Assembly: GCA_003313425.1 (NCBI GenBank)
Contig: NHZP01000057.1
Location: forward strand, 186,001-250,000
DNA length: 64,000 nucleotides
Direction of reading: 5' to 3'
Origin: Pseudopyrenochaeta lycopersici
Taxonomy: Eukaryota; Ascomycota; Dothideomycetes; Pleosporales; Pseudopyrenochaetaceae
Every line of letters begins with the position of its first letter. Positions within the stretch are counted from its first letter, which is position 1. Made by a program: the position numbers and the translations under genes. Shown one piece after another: positions 11,391 through 22,167 of the stretch. The notes beneath the pieces are model-generated. The model made no database searches and was not told the origin of the DNA. It worked only from the letters and a program-made list of their open reading frames with translations.

Positions 11391-13120
11391 GAGTTGTAAT
11401 CCATTTCCTCGATGCTAAGCACAGGCAGCGGACCTTTCTTCTTAGCCTTCCACAGCAAACAGGACGTCACGGGGGCGTGAACCTTGCGGAGACATTTAGG
11501 AATGTCCTCGCTGAATATGGAATTAAAAGCGACCAGATTGGCTACTTTGTAGCCGACAACGCGGAAAATAACGACACTTGCCTTGGCGACCTTTCCATTG
11601 AGTACAATTTTAACAAGAGACATCGCCGCCTTCGTTGTATGGGCCACATCATCAATTTGGTGGCTCGAACGCTTCTATTTGGAAAAGACTCCGACGCCTT
11701 TGAAGAGGAATGCCAGGAAGCCCAAGAGCAAGCTGAGCAAGAGTTCAGAATATAGCGGAAACTCGGGCCAGTTGGCAAACTTCATAATGTTATCGGATGG
11801 ATAACGGCATCAGGGTAGCGTCTCGAGAGGTTTACGCGCTCCAAAGTCGTGACATTGTCTCTGTAGAGTTTGATAGCCTTGTAGATCACACAAGTCTCGG
11901 GGCTGATTCGAGTTTGAAAGAAGCTAAAGTTAAGGCTCTCGTCAAGTCTAATGAGACTCACTGGAACTCAACTGCGGATGAGATAGAGCGAGCAACCGAA
12001 TGCCGAAATCCAATCGATATTATGACGTATAAGGAAGTGGCGGATTGAAAAGCTTATGTCGACAAGGAGACGAACTATGGGCAGAAGCCGCTTAGGAAAA
12101 ACGCACGGAACGAGCCTCCGATCGTGAAGGGCCACCTTACTGCCGATGACTGGCAAGTCCTCACTCAATATCTCGAAATCTTGACGCCACTACGACAGGC
12201 TACAAATGTTTTGCAGGGTTGTCCGAGAGAGACAAATTCGGTGCTACATGGGACGTCCTTCCTACCATGGAGTAGCTACTGGAGAGCCTCGAGACCTTCA
12301 AGGAGCAGTATAAATTCCATCCAGATACAACGTTCAGCACAAGTATCAACAATGCCTGGTTAAATCTGGACAAATACCTTAATCTCACGGAAGAGACTGC
12401 TGTATATGTTGCTGCAACCGTCCTCCACCCCCCCATAAAATGGAATTATGTTATACCAAATGGGATGGTGACGAGCGGAAAAGTTGGCGAAGACAGCTGG
12501 AAGCATGGTGGCGGAACTATGGGAGGAATATTGACATCTACCTATTCCACGTACTAATAACAAATCAATGCTCTACTTTCCAGAAAAAGGCCATCACGTC
12601 ATCGCTGAAAGGATTTATCAGCTCGATCTGCTACCAAGACTCAACACCGACACAACCACAGCCGGATCATGATGAATTTGCGGAATATATTGCTCGGGCT
12701 GACTGCGAGGAAGAGAAGAAGGTCGAGGATCCAATACAATGGTGGCTTGGCAGACAGGATCAGTATCCACGGCTTTCTCGTATGGCGCTTGATATACTCA
12801 CGATATCGCCCACGTCAGACGAACCAGAACGTATATTCAGTAACGCGGGGTTGATGGTGTCGTCCAACAGGGCGAAGCTATTGCCGGATATAATTGGAGC
12901 CTCGTTGTGTTTGAGCAATTAGGACCGCATGGGTGTTATACAACTTGTTCCTGATGGAAGTTTTGAAGGTATTGTGTAATCAACTGTGCCAATCAGCTCA
13001 ATTCAACCGCCGTTTTCGGTAATCAATCAACTCAACTGAGCTTTTTGAGCAGAGCCTCATCAATCAACTCAATCCATACCCCAAGTGGAGTTGAGTTGAT
13101 TGATTAAATTAGCAAGCCTG
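11391..13120 (+). pseudogene. hAT transposase remnant (hAT3)
   Basis: The translated pieces read like the middle and end of a hAT-family transposase. They include RHGGVNLAETF and then FVADNAENNDTC with GHIINLVAR (11470-11690), a QYLEILTPLRQATNVLQG block (about 12160-12220), and a C-terminal dimerisation block with PIQWWLG, then LSRMALDILTISPTSDEPER (12735-12850). At least four frameshifts or stops lie between them, and the N-terminal zinc finger is missing. The right end is likely GCAAGCCTG at 13112-13120, since its reverse complement CAGGCTTGC matches the tips of hAT1 and hAT2. The left end is lost beside LTR debris. Direct and inverted copies of GTTGAGTTGATTGATT stud the right end (12990-13110). 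Confidence 0.75.
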
Positions 13121-13237
13121 GCGGGCGTTACGCGATCCACCTCGGTACTGTACGTAAGGTACGCGCGAGGCGCGGACGCAGATCCCGGAGTAATGCGCCT
13201 GAACGAAGAATGCGGTGAGGTGTTGCTCGGCTGTAGC

Positions 13238-14346
13238 TCAAACTGGTATGAGGCCCTTCTGTTTACCGACATCTTTCAGGATTTCGAGATCCACTTTGAG
13301 AATTGGAGAGTTCGGCGCAACTTCTTCTAGCACATCTATGGTGCGTTTTAAAAGGGCAGTGAGGTTTTTCTTGGTAAGGGGCGTGTCCGTTGGCAGGAGG
13401 GGGTAGAGCTTGGATTTGTAGACCGATGCGAGGACGAGCATGTTTCCGAATTGTCTAGAAAGCGTGAGAAAGACAGTGTTGTGATCAAGGGGTGTGACTT
13501 ACGCGTGAAGTGTACCAAAGATGTTCGTCAGTACGAGTCTACGTATACGGGTACTTTTGTAATCGTCATATGCACTATCCGGAGGGGCGCCGACACGGTC
13601 GAATGCAATAGTACTCCGGATTGCGTTGTTTATGCATTGGCATGCAGCATCGATGATCTTGCGCTGGGGCTCAGACAATTCGACGATCTGTTCATTCTTG
13701 GTGGTAGGTGTTGAGACATAGTCTTCAGTATATGTTGGTACATTGTGCTGTGACGAATAACTCGCGCTTGCTGCGTTAGGCGGAAACTCGATGCTTTGGC
13801 TCGCAATCCGTAGGTAGGGACGCAACATCATGTAAAGCCCCCCGTAGTATTTTGCGCGCAAGCGGGCGATATTCAGGTCGGTTGAAGGCGGATCTTCATC
13901 CTTCCAGGCCAATTGTGGTGGCAAGACTCGTCTCCAGCTCTCCAGGGTGTCTATGTGGCTGCTTGCGTGTTCCGCAAGCTCTTTGACATTGCTTGTATCG
14001 AGGCTCGAGCACCCATTCCCTCCGTACAGAGCATTGTGTGCCTCGTTGAGGATTACACGAAGCCATATCTGACTCGAGTAAATCAGCATTAAGATGTTGC
14101 CAGGATGTTCTCCTTGTCGGTCTTCAATCTCTTCACTAAACTTCTCATACTCATACACGCCTTCAGGGTACATGATGTCGCTCTGATGCGCAGAGATGTT
14201 GGTCGGCGGAAGTGTGCTCATCTCAGCCAAAATGTCCCTGCGCAACGTTTAGCAAATGGTAAAGAAGAGAGGGTAACGGCGACTGACGATTCTAATTGGA
14301 GACATGTCCAGTAGACGCACATCACTAGATTCAGTTTATATCGCTC
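13238..14346 (-). pseudogene. Truncated inverted paralog of the Zn2Cys6 regulator
   Basis: This is the 3' third of the gene at 6889-9895 in inverted orientation. Exon 3 is partial (14346-14288), exon 4 (14237-13503) has the same 735-bp length, and exon 5 (13454-13238) the same 217 bp. Splice sites fall at identical places, including the unusual GTCAGT donor. The protein is about 85 percent identical by eye (EMSTLPPTNISAHQSDIMYP against EMSTLPPSNISAHQSDIMYP). The reading frame is still open. Everything upstream, including the DNA-binding domain, is replaced at 14351 by the hAT1 end, so it cannot encode a regulator. Confidence 0.85.
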
Positions 14347-14350
14347 CTTG

Positions 14351-17126
14351 CAGACTTGTCGGCAATTCAATATTGATTGATAAGGGTGATATTGATATTG
14401 AATTGATATCCAGACCCAAGATTGATATTGAATTGATAATATTGCCAAGAATCACCCGATTGGGACTAGCATATAGAATCTATGGTGTATCAGACACTTT
14501 GGGCACCTATAGTCCGGAAAGCCCATTGTCATCGCTTTCTACTTCGGCTGTGATATTGCCAGGATCTTCTGCCGGTATGTAGAGTGTCTGGATAAGCCCG
14601 TTCTTATTCCAATTACCCAGAACCTCTGTCATCTCCACAATCCATGCTCCTAGCCTAGCTCTGTCCCATGAGATAGTTCTCCGTACGCCTGAGAAGACGC
14701 GCTCGGCTTCATCAGACATTGGAGGAATAGAAAGGATATCCATCGCCATTTGATGAAGCCGAGGGTATTCTAGTCGCTGCTCCTCTTTACACCACCACTC
14801 CAAAGGAGAGCAAGTGATCTTACAAGGCTTTGCGTTCACAAATTTCTCGAATTCATCCTCCTCTTCCTCCTCTTCCATAACGTCAAGCTCCGCCGCAAGC
14901 CTCTCAAATTTTGAGAGTTCTGGTTGTGAATTATCCGCCTCCTTCTGCGACTTTAGAAGAGGCAGATCCTTATAATTTGCCCAAATCTCTCTTGCGGTAG
15001 TAAGGGCCGGTTCTCTCCAGGAGGATACCCAATTGATATCAATATACTTGAGGCGGCGTCGGGGATGGAGGAGGAGGGCTGTGGTATAGGCAGGCGCTTC
15101 GTCAGAGGATTTGTAATACTTGTCAAGGACATACCACCCCATATTAATGGAGTTGACTATATGGGAGTTGTTTTTATATTGAATCTACTTAAGATTAGCA
15201 GTATAAATAAGTTTTTTATCAGCAACATACCTTTGCTTCCTCGTAGTGTTTAAAGAGGATATCCATTGTCCAGAGAGCTTGGTCAAGCGATGACCAGTTA
15301 GCTTCCTGTGTAAGTGTTGCTTGATTAAATGGCTGTAAGAATTCAAGAGTCATTGTAAGAGTCTCCCAATCTTCCGCAGAAAGAACAGCGCCACCAAGGG
15401 CTCTATGATGCTTTTGACAGAACTTATTCAAAGCATCCTGCTTCTCAACGGCCAATGCAATCAACTTGTACCAGGAGTTCCAGCGTGTTGCGTTATCGAT
15501 GCCCAGAAGCTTCCCAGCAAGTGCCTCCCACTCATCAGTCAATATAGTGGAGGAGCGAATATAGACAGCGATACCATGGAGGCTCCCAAGCGCTCCATTG
15601 GACTGCCACCTAGCCTCGTTAAGGAGTCGCATTCTTTTGCCTTTCTTGTCGCCTCTCTTCTCACGAAGCTGCTCTTGCAATGCTTCAACCACAGTGATAT
15701 CTGACTCCTCTTTTGCAGCCTCAATGGCAGCCTCAAGGGCTTCTACTGTAGTTGCAAAGAGGAAGGCATCAAGAGATAGATTGATTATATGACCGCTGCA
15801 TCGAATCCGCCTCTTTTTTGCATTGAATAACACCCCAATTTTTGTAAGAGCATTTGCAATAGCCCTACAACAAGTGTCGTTACTGGAAGCATTATCCCCA
15901 ATAATATAGCCTGTCTTCTCCGTAACCTCATAGGCTTGTATTGTCTCGAGAATATGCCTTGCCATCGTCTCGCCGCTGTGAGAGAAGCGACACTGTGGGA
16001 GGGAGAGGAGAGCTTTGCGGAGGGTGTAGTCGTGTCCAACGAATTGCGCGCAGATGCCAAGGAATGATTTCCGGTTTGCCGATGACCAGAGATCGATAGA
16101 GTAGTGGATTTGAGACTTTGCCCTGTGTAGGCGCTCCTTAATGGTAGCGTAGTGTGTTTTAAAGCTTCGCTCAATGTGGACAGGTATAGTAGTGTGTGAC
16201 TCGATAAGTAGGTTTTCGACCTCTGGATTAACTGCCATTAGGAGCGCTTGGTATTCTGGCCATTCAACACAGTTGAAAGGCAAGCGGCGGCGAGTAACAA
16301 GCTGGATTTGTGCCTCGTAGAAGGCGTCTTTGTTAAGCGCCTTCGTAAGAACCTCCTCCACATCCTCGGTATTCTTCTCTACCTGCTTCTTTACCGACAT
16401 TTGAAGGGCTGCTTGGAGAGAGACTTGCCGTACTTTCTTTCCCTTCGGCTCTTCAACATCAACGTAGACTTGATGTAGATTCGCCATATGAGTCCTAGCG
16501 TTAGTGGTAATAGCAGTAGCCCAGGGTTTCCCATAGCCGTCACAGTCCTTACAATACATCAGTGATTGCCCTGACTTATCGCGCATTGCCTCATCATTCT
16601 CTGGCTTCCGAAAGTGTGTCCATATATCAGCAGCACGCCTCTTTCTTGACTTTACGTCCTCACGGCTACGGTCAGGTCGATGTGGTTTGTCATTGAGGAA
16701 GCGCCATGGGCTAGGAGAGGCTCTGGAGGAAGGCGTAGTGGGTAGAGAGGGTGTGGATGAGGAGGAAGGAGGTCGGATAGGCCGACCTTGGGAGTTCTGG
16801 GAGGCCATAACGTTGTAGAATGGTTTATGGCGGTGGTTGTGGAGCATGCAGCAGAGAGATAAACCGGTAGATACCCTGGGATTTGCACGCAAAAGGTGCA
16901 AAAAAGGAAAACGCGAAAGGACGCGAAAGGGCGCGGAAGAACACCAAAAAAGGCGAAAAAAGGCGAAAAAAGCAAAAAGGTGGTGAGAAGTGGGTGTGCA
17001 CGTGCCCTTATCAATACTTATCAATATTGAATTGATAACGATATCCCATATTGATATTGCCTACTTGGATGAATATTGATATTGATTGATAAGAACATTG
17101 ATAAGCACATATTGCCGACAAGTCTG
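14351..17126 (-). mobile_element. hAT DNA transposon hAT1, 2,776 bp
   Basis: The ends are CAGACTTGTCGGCAAT (14351-14366) and its exact reverse complement (17111-17126), followed inward by repeated ATTGATATTG motifs typical of subterminal transposase sites. It encodes one nearly intact transposase on the minus strand. The 8-bp flanks GCTCCTTG and CCACCATT do not match, so the expected target duplication is absent. The left flank is the truncated regulator, and the right flank starts inside a helicase gene. Confidence 0.88.
14507..16808 (-). CDS. hAT transposase with BED-type zinc finger (hAT1)
   Basis: I take the start at MASQNSQGRP (16808). In-frame codons continue upstream to 17024 but look non-coding. 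A BED-like finger follows (YCKDC then HMANLH). Next comes the RNase H-fold core with SQIHYSIDLWSS and YIIGDNASSNDTCCRAI, the GHIINLSLD motif and the NNATRWNSWY-like motif (here DNATRWNSWYKL). A second exon (15142-14507) carries PLEWWCKEEQ and MSDEAERVFSGVRRTISWDR, the dimerisation domain. The exons are joined over an intron at about 15143-15220. The ATAG acceptor is clear, the donor is ambiguous (GTATGT or GTTGCT), and only the latter keeps frame. A one-base indel is the alternative. The protein would excise and reinsert the element. Apart from this junction, I see no inactivating change. Confidence 0.85.
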
Positions 17127-18439
17127 CCACCATTGAGACTCGCATCCCAAAGATTATCATCTTCCTAGCAGAGATTGCCCACTGCGTGGATCTTCGAGAC
17201 AGGATCATCCAATGGCTCCAACAGCGGCTGCAGCGAAGACTCGATAAGAGGATTATCAAGACGTACCACGGGGATTTGACGAAGGTTTCCCGACAGGATA
17301 TTGAGGAGAGGTTCTCCAGAGGTGAAATACGGATTCTCTGTGCCACCATCGCGTACGCTATAGGGGTTAATCCGGCCGGTGTCCAGTACGTCATCCAACG
17401 GGGCCTATGTGGCACAGATGAGGCCCTACAGAAACTTGGACGAGCAAACCGGCAGACGATTCAAGGACGCGCTATTTTCTTCTGGATTCCAGACGTTTGG
17501 GTACATGGTGAGCGTCAGGCTGGGTCGCGTCGACGTCTGAATTACCCGGTTTCATCAATCCGCACTGCAGCATCTATGGTAGATGAGGCACGACGTCAAG
17601 CATACTTGTCTGTATATGGCTCCGATGGCTCTGGCACTGATGCGTCAACTTGCTCGTCCGCTTCCACGCAGTCTGTTCAGCCAGGCCAGCCCACCTCGCA
17701 AAAGAAGCGAAAACGTTGTGGTCCGCAGCTCCCAGCAGCACGACGTCGATATGAACAACTCGCTGACGAAGAATATTTCGTATACAATCCTCCCGAAGGT
17801 TCATGTCATTGGAGAGAGACTATGAAAATCTACGAGAACGACGGCAATGTGCCAAACCCTTGCAATAACTGTTCAATATGTGCACCGTGTCCTATTACAC
17901 TAGAAGGGGTCCAGCCTTCAGAGCGATTAGAAAACACCAACATATCTGCAGCCATTCTACAGGGATTAAAGGATCTAGCTATTGAGTTTGGAAACGAAAT
18001 TACCTGCCCTATCCTACAAGCTGCCCGTCCAGAACCTGTGGAGCGAGTTTTACCCCTGGCCTGGCGGAAGAAATTTAGCAGTTCGTATCTCCAGGTCGCT
18101 AGCGGCGACCGTATGGGGTGGTGCTGGGATAGCCTATATGGTGAACGTATAACCGCATATATATGCCAGTTTGCTGCATTACCTACTCCTATGGATAGTA
18201 ATATGGTAGAACCCCTATCATCATCGATCCCGCTAGCATCGCAGGACGCGACCAGTTCTAGTACACCTCGGCCAGTAGTCCTCCAGGAGATTACCCGTAT
18301 GAATTCCGGTCGCAAGGATACCCGCAAGACTAGTCGTGGCACAACATCACTGTATAATGAGAAGGGCAAGTCTCGTTACTACAGGAAACATAGGAAGGGG
18401 AAGGAGAACAAGAGTGATGTAGAAATGGAAGATGGATAA
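17127..18439 (+). pseudogene. RecQ-like helicase, C-terminal half only
   Basis: The frame is open from the hAT1 end to the stop at 18437-18439. The first visible part is RIPKIIIFLAEI, then YHGDLTK, motif V (RILCATIAYAIGVNPAGV) and motif VI (EALQKLGRANRQ). A Cys-rich block with PCNNCSICAPC resembles the RecQ zinc-binding region. The tail is basic (KKRKR near the middle, KSRYYRKHRKGKENKS at the end). The ATP-binding motifs I-III should lie upstream and are cut off at 17126, so it cannot be an active ATPase as it stands. Motif VI has GRANR in place of the usual GRAGR. It converges with the DUF6589-type gene, with 229 bp between the stops. RecQ-like helicases occur both as repair enzymes and as passengers of fungal mobile DNA; the second fits here. 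Confidence 0.75.
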
Positions 18440-18668
18440 GTAATGATGCCCTTCTACCAATCGTCACAGAGACAACTAAATGTGGTCCCACCCAGGTCCC
18501 GATCCTAAGTAGGTGAAGACGAGTCCAATAAAGGGGGCGCATAGACGTTCAGCACAATGGTCACCACCCTCCATGGCTTCAACCTCATCTTAAATGCCAA
18601 CCTGCAGGCTCGGCGGGCTCACCCTCTAGCCTTGCCGTTTGTAAAAACTGACGGAGGCTTCGACGTCT

Positions 18669-21353
18669 CTACAGGCCCTCCTCAATATCATCGAGTAGCT
18701 CCTCAGAGGGCTGGGGCAGCTCGTTCAGGGCCTCTACTAGAGCACTATCCATAGTAGTTTCATCAGAGCTTAGACCAATTGAAGCCTCTACTCCATCCTC
18801 GCCCCATATAGGGATATCCTCATTAGATAGTACATCATCCGCGCCGTACATAAATCTTGTGTTAAATGCACTCATAGTTCTCTCAATTGTGATAGCGCCG
18901 TCTACGGTAGTATCCCTGGACCATTTAAGCTTCTGTGAGGCTGGATCGGATCGCCTGCTGTCTGGTACTATTGAGCGCTGCGATTGAACTGCGAGATAGT
19001 TGATAACCCTCCCCCGGTTCTTCCGTTCGTGCTTCCCAAGTGAATTTCTCCCCCAGATACACTGCAATTGCGCCCTGAGTGGTCGGAGAAAGATAGCATC
19101 AAGAGCGCCATATTCTGAAGCAGTCCGTATCGTAGTCGAGGACGTCCTTCTACTCGACCATATATCTTTGATAGAACGGTTGAGAAATTCGTTAGCCAAA
19201 TCAATTGCATAGAATCCGTCTGGTCGCCCAGTAGGATTCACGAGCAGAGTTCCAGCGATAGCCCGTCGATGCTCCTCTGATTTGACGTGGGTTGTGTCAA
19301 TTAGCTTCTTGATGTACAAGGCAATCCGCGTATATGTAGGCTTTTTTGAGCCCTCAAACATATATATCAAAAAGTCGATAACATGACGTATGATCCCGAC
19401 GTCTCCATGTTTGATGCCGTGTGTGAGTGCTTCGTAATACACAGCGTCACGTACGAATAGGAGATTTTCTCGCCTTTCAAGATCAAAAAGCCCTTCCATA
19501 TGGTAGCCTGTTATCGAATTGACCGCCTTATTTACCAATTTCTTGAGTTCACGGGCTGTTAGGCTGATAACGGCCTCCTCGAGTTCGGTGGCTGTCGCGT
19601 TGGCGCCCAGTGACTCACTGCGTGAAAAGGGGCTACCTTCAATAAGATGTCGATAAAACTCGGCAACCATCCTCCCTTGGAGAGCGTCTAACACGAACGT
19701 GCGCGTGTGGGCGAAGACCATACTCGTAGGACTAACAAATCGGCGGGCCATTTTGCCAGAGAGATACCGCAGTGCAGCGTGGTTGCAGCGCTCACCACCA
19801 GTAGGCTCGTCACCCCAATGATTCTTGACAATCGTAGCAATTAGATGCATCTGGACGTGAAAGAGTCCAGGTATAGGCACGATGTGCTCTAGGCGACCAT
19901 ATGCGTCGACGTTATCGGTAGCACCACGTATTGCACTCCACATTCGATTGACCGTTTTGGCGTCTCCACCCACCAGGAGAGCTGGATGTTGGTCGAAATA
20001 TTCAGGGGACAAGGCGAGCTGTTCACGAAATATGTTGCGTAGTACTTCAACATTACCAGACGTGGTGTCCTCACTAGTTTGGATGGGCATTAGCGGCACA
20101 GGAACGTGACGGGCTCCCTCTGGTATAGATATTCGGTCAACCACAGGATAGGCCGCATGAGCATGTATGGCCCGATGACTTGATTTGCACCTGCGGATGT
20201 GTTCGGGATATACCTCCTCTAGAGCACGGTATAGCGCGGCTGTGATGCACTGTGCAATACACTGACTGCGGGCATCTGAGGACCGTATCATATCCTCCAT
20301 TGACATGGAGTAGGGTCTAAAGTCACTCTGCGTCAACCCGTTGATCGGGAGAATGATACCAGGGAGGAGAAGGGCCGTCGTGATAGAATGGAGTTGATTC
20401 CTAGAGACGTTGTCCAGTTCGCTTACGCCAGTCGTTAGTTCACAATTGTCGTATACGACTGCCCAAGGCCCATCAGCAATAAACTTGCGGGCCAAATTCC
20501 GGGCACTATTCTGGAGGCCACCAACGCTGCGGTAGATTGACTGCCATGACTCTGTCCATCCCATAGAGTTTGTTACGCTAAAGATCTGCTTGTTCGTACC
20601 TGCAGAAAAGAGCATTAGACCCATAATCGCTGGTAAGAAATTGCAGAGCCGCTGATGCCGGGTGAAGCAAATGATGGATAAGACTGATATAATACGGGAT
20701 CGAATATGACCAATGGGGGTTTTGCTGCTGTTTGAACATAGACGCTGCAGTAGATCCACGAGCCGTGGTGCCTCGCCGGTAACTTCGTCAAAAATGATCT
20801 CCTCGGAAACCATCTCAAATTGTGCACCAATGCCAGCCATAGCCTTTGCCTGATATTCACCAAATATAGAATAGGCCCTGAGGGCTTCAATCTCGTGTTC
20901 TAACCCAGCCATATACCTCTCTTCTATATCAGATGGCAGAGCGACGGTTGAGAGGTGGTTGGTGAAAGCGGGGGTCGACTCGAATGTCTTGATAAATCGC
21001 GCCCTATACGGAGCTCTTTCTTTTGTTCGGCTAACAAGTTCCAGAAAATCAGATAAAGCACCACGATGAGCAACACCACTCCTCTTATAGTTTATACTCT
21101 CTATTGCTCTAATATATCGTCCTAGCCTATCCTCCTCCTCGTCAGTTAACGACGGGGCATCTCGTATATGTATAGAGGGACTCGAGGTGTGATTTTTCGA
21201 CCCAGCTGGGCGTCCAGGTCTACGACGAGGGGGTCTTGGGGACGTATCAGGACGGATTGATGATGGCTGAGATGATGACGCAGGCGTCGAAGTTGCAGGC
21301 AACGGCGGGGTAGGACACTCTCCTATGCCTATCAGATTGGCTGGAACATACAT
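18669..21353 (-). CDS. DUF6589-type large protein, candidate transposase
   Basis: This is a single open frame of 894 residues without stop or frameshift. I recognise it as DUF6589-like from HVPVPLMPIQTSEDTTSGN and LVGGDAKTVNRMW followed by HIVPIPGLFHVQMHL; that is recall, not a search result. Residues 43-54 (RRRPGRPAGSKN) form an AT-hook-like DNA-binding motif after a Ser/Pro/Thr-rich start. Spaced acidic residues stand at D302 (VVYDNCE), D464 (VGGDAKT), H499 (GLFHVQM) and E722 (ANEFLNRSIKD). This arrangement would suit an RNase H-fold DDE core with a long insert. The tail is acidic. The start is uncertain because the Met lies at the beginning of a frame that could be preceded by a short exon near 21370-21450. 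The neighbouring convergent gene is a RecQ-like helicase. Confidence 0.7.
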   Translation of the reverse strand: MYVPANLIGIGECPTPPLPATSTPASSSQPSSIRPDTSPRPPRRRPGRPAGSKNHTSSPSIHIRDAPSLTDEEEDRLGRYIRAIESINYKRSGVAHRGALSDFLELVSRTKERAPYRARFIKTFESTPAFTNHLSTVALPSDIEERYMAGLEHEIEALRAYSIFGEYQAKAMAGIGAQFEMVSEEIIFDEVTGEAPRLVDLLQRLCSNSSKTPIGHIRSRIISVLSIICFTRHQRLCNFLPAIMGLMLFSAGTNKQIFSVTNSMGWTESWQSIYRSVGGLQNSARNLARKFIADGPWAVVYDNCELTTGVSELDNVSRNQLHSITTALLLPGIILPINGLTQSDFRPYSMSMEDMIRSSDARSQCIAQCITAALYRALEEVYPEHIRRCKSSHRAIHAHAAYPVVDRISIPEGARHVPVPLMPIQTSEDTTSGNVEVLRNIFREQLALSPEYFDQHPALLVGGDAKTVNRMWSAIRGATDNVDAYGRLEHIVPIPGLFHVQMHLIATIVKNHWGDEPTGGERCNHAALRYLSGKMARRFVSPTSMVFAHTRTFVLDALQGRMVAEFYRHLIEGSPFSRSESLGANATATELEEAVISLTARELKKLVNKAVNSITGYHMEGLFDLERRENLLFVRDAVYYEALTHGIKHGDVGIIRHVIDFLIYMFEGSKKPTYTRIALYIKKLIDTTHVKSEEHRRAIAGTLLVNPTGRPDGFYAIDLANEFLNRSIKDIWSSRRTSSTTIRTASEYGALDAIFLRPLRAQLQCIWGRNSLGKHERKNRGRVINYLAVQSQRSIVPDSRRSDPASQKLKWSRDTTVDGAITIERTMSAFNTRFMYGADDVLSNEDIPIWGEDGVEASIGLSSDETTMDSALVEALNELPQPSEELLDDIEEGL

Positions 21354-21359
21354 AGGAGC

Positions 21360-21753
21360 CTATTACCCGCTAGACGAGCAGCAGCAACTGCACTGAGTGC
21401 GTGGAGCCGAGTTGGGAAGGCCGTGGGTGTATCATGCTGGGCATCCATCGGACCAGGTCGTCCCGAACCCAATTTCCAGCAACCCAAGTTCCTCGCCCGG
21501 CACACGCCAAAAAATCGTAATAATAAGAATGGATGTACTTTCGATACAGTATAGCTGATTGTAGCTATCAGATATAAAACTTTACTAACTAGTTGTAGAG
21601 TAATACGCATAAACAGTACTAATTTTAGGGTAAAACGGTCGTCCCGAGACTAAAATATATTAAACCGGGTACCAGACGTTCCCTGAGGGGTCCCGTCTTG
21701 GCGCGTGCGCAGGGCTATCCCCAAATAGGTAACGTCGCGTGAAAACCAGACTA
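21360..21753. other. Upstream region of the DUF6589-type gene
   Basis: This holds the likely promoter and perhaps a short first exon on the minus strand (MDAQHDTPTAFPTRL, near 21445). A short AT-rich tract (21510-21660) follows. I found no terminal inverted repeat here. The stretch ends abruptly at the truncated 5' LTR of copia-1. Confidence 0.4.
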
Positions 21754-21919
21754 CATCTCAGGGAACCTGAGGAAGAACTGCATTAGTAATCTTGCCATAT
21801 AATCTCAGACGTGCGGGGTCAGGTTTATAAGACCAAGACACAATACACACACAATACAACTTTTCTGCTCATTATCAATTATTTTGACTTCTCATCATTT
21901 TAGCACGTCCAGTGCGACA
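21754..21919 (+). repeat. 5' LTR of copia-1, 5'-truncated
   Basis: It begins at CATCTCAGGGAACCTGAGG, inside the family consensus, and runs to the terminal GCGACA. The absent tip carries the TGTCGCA end needed by integrase. Confidence 0.9.
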
Positions 21920-21940
21920 GTTATGAGCCCGGTAGCCCCT
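21920..21940 (+). promoter_or_regulatory. Primer-binding site, half-tRNA-Met type
   Basis: Directly after the LTR stands GTTATGAGCCCGGTAGCC. Its first eight bases are the complement of CTCATAAC, the anticodon loop of methionine tRNA, rather than of a tRNA 3' end. Drosophila copia is known to prime from an internally cleaved initiator tRNA half. The match supports the same mode here. Confidence 0.6.
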
Positions 21941-22167
21941 TCCTCTGCTACACAGCATCGTCAGCGACAAAATTCGTCGCAGTTACACATTTCTCACGAA
22001 AATGATTCTCCTCACAGAGCCGACACGACTTTCGGCCGATTGTGCGGAAAAGAGGGGTTGCGAAAAAGCAATACAACAACCCCGCAACGCATTCAAAAAT
22101 GAAGACTCAGAAATTGGCTGAGTTCACACCTTTTCAATAAAAGAAGACGTCACAACAATTTTTCAAG

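Noticed and set aside
16809..17024. Longer start of the hAT1 transposase upstream of MASQNSQ.
   Set aside because: The extra 70 codons run into the subterminal repeats of the element and are rich in Phe and Leu with no family match. The internal Met fits the usual start before the BED finger.
17127..21353. DUF6589-type protein considered as a Starship captain (tyrosine recombinase, DUF3435) or KDZ transposase.
   Set aside because: I find no R-H-R-Y tyrosine recombinase pattern and no KDZ-type CxC zinc motifs. The acidic motifs fit a different core.
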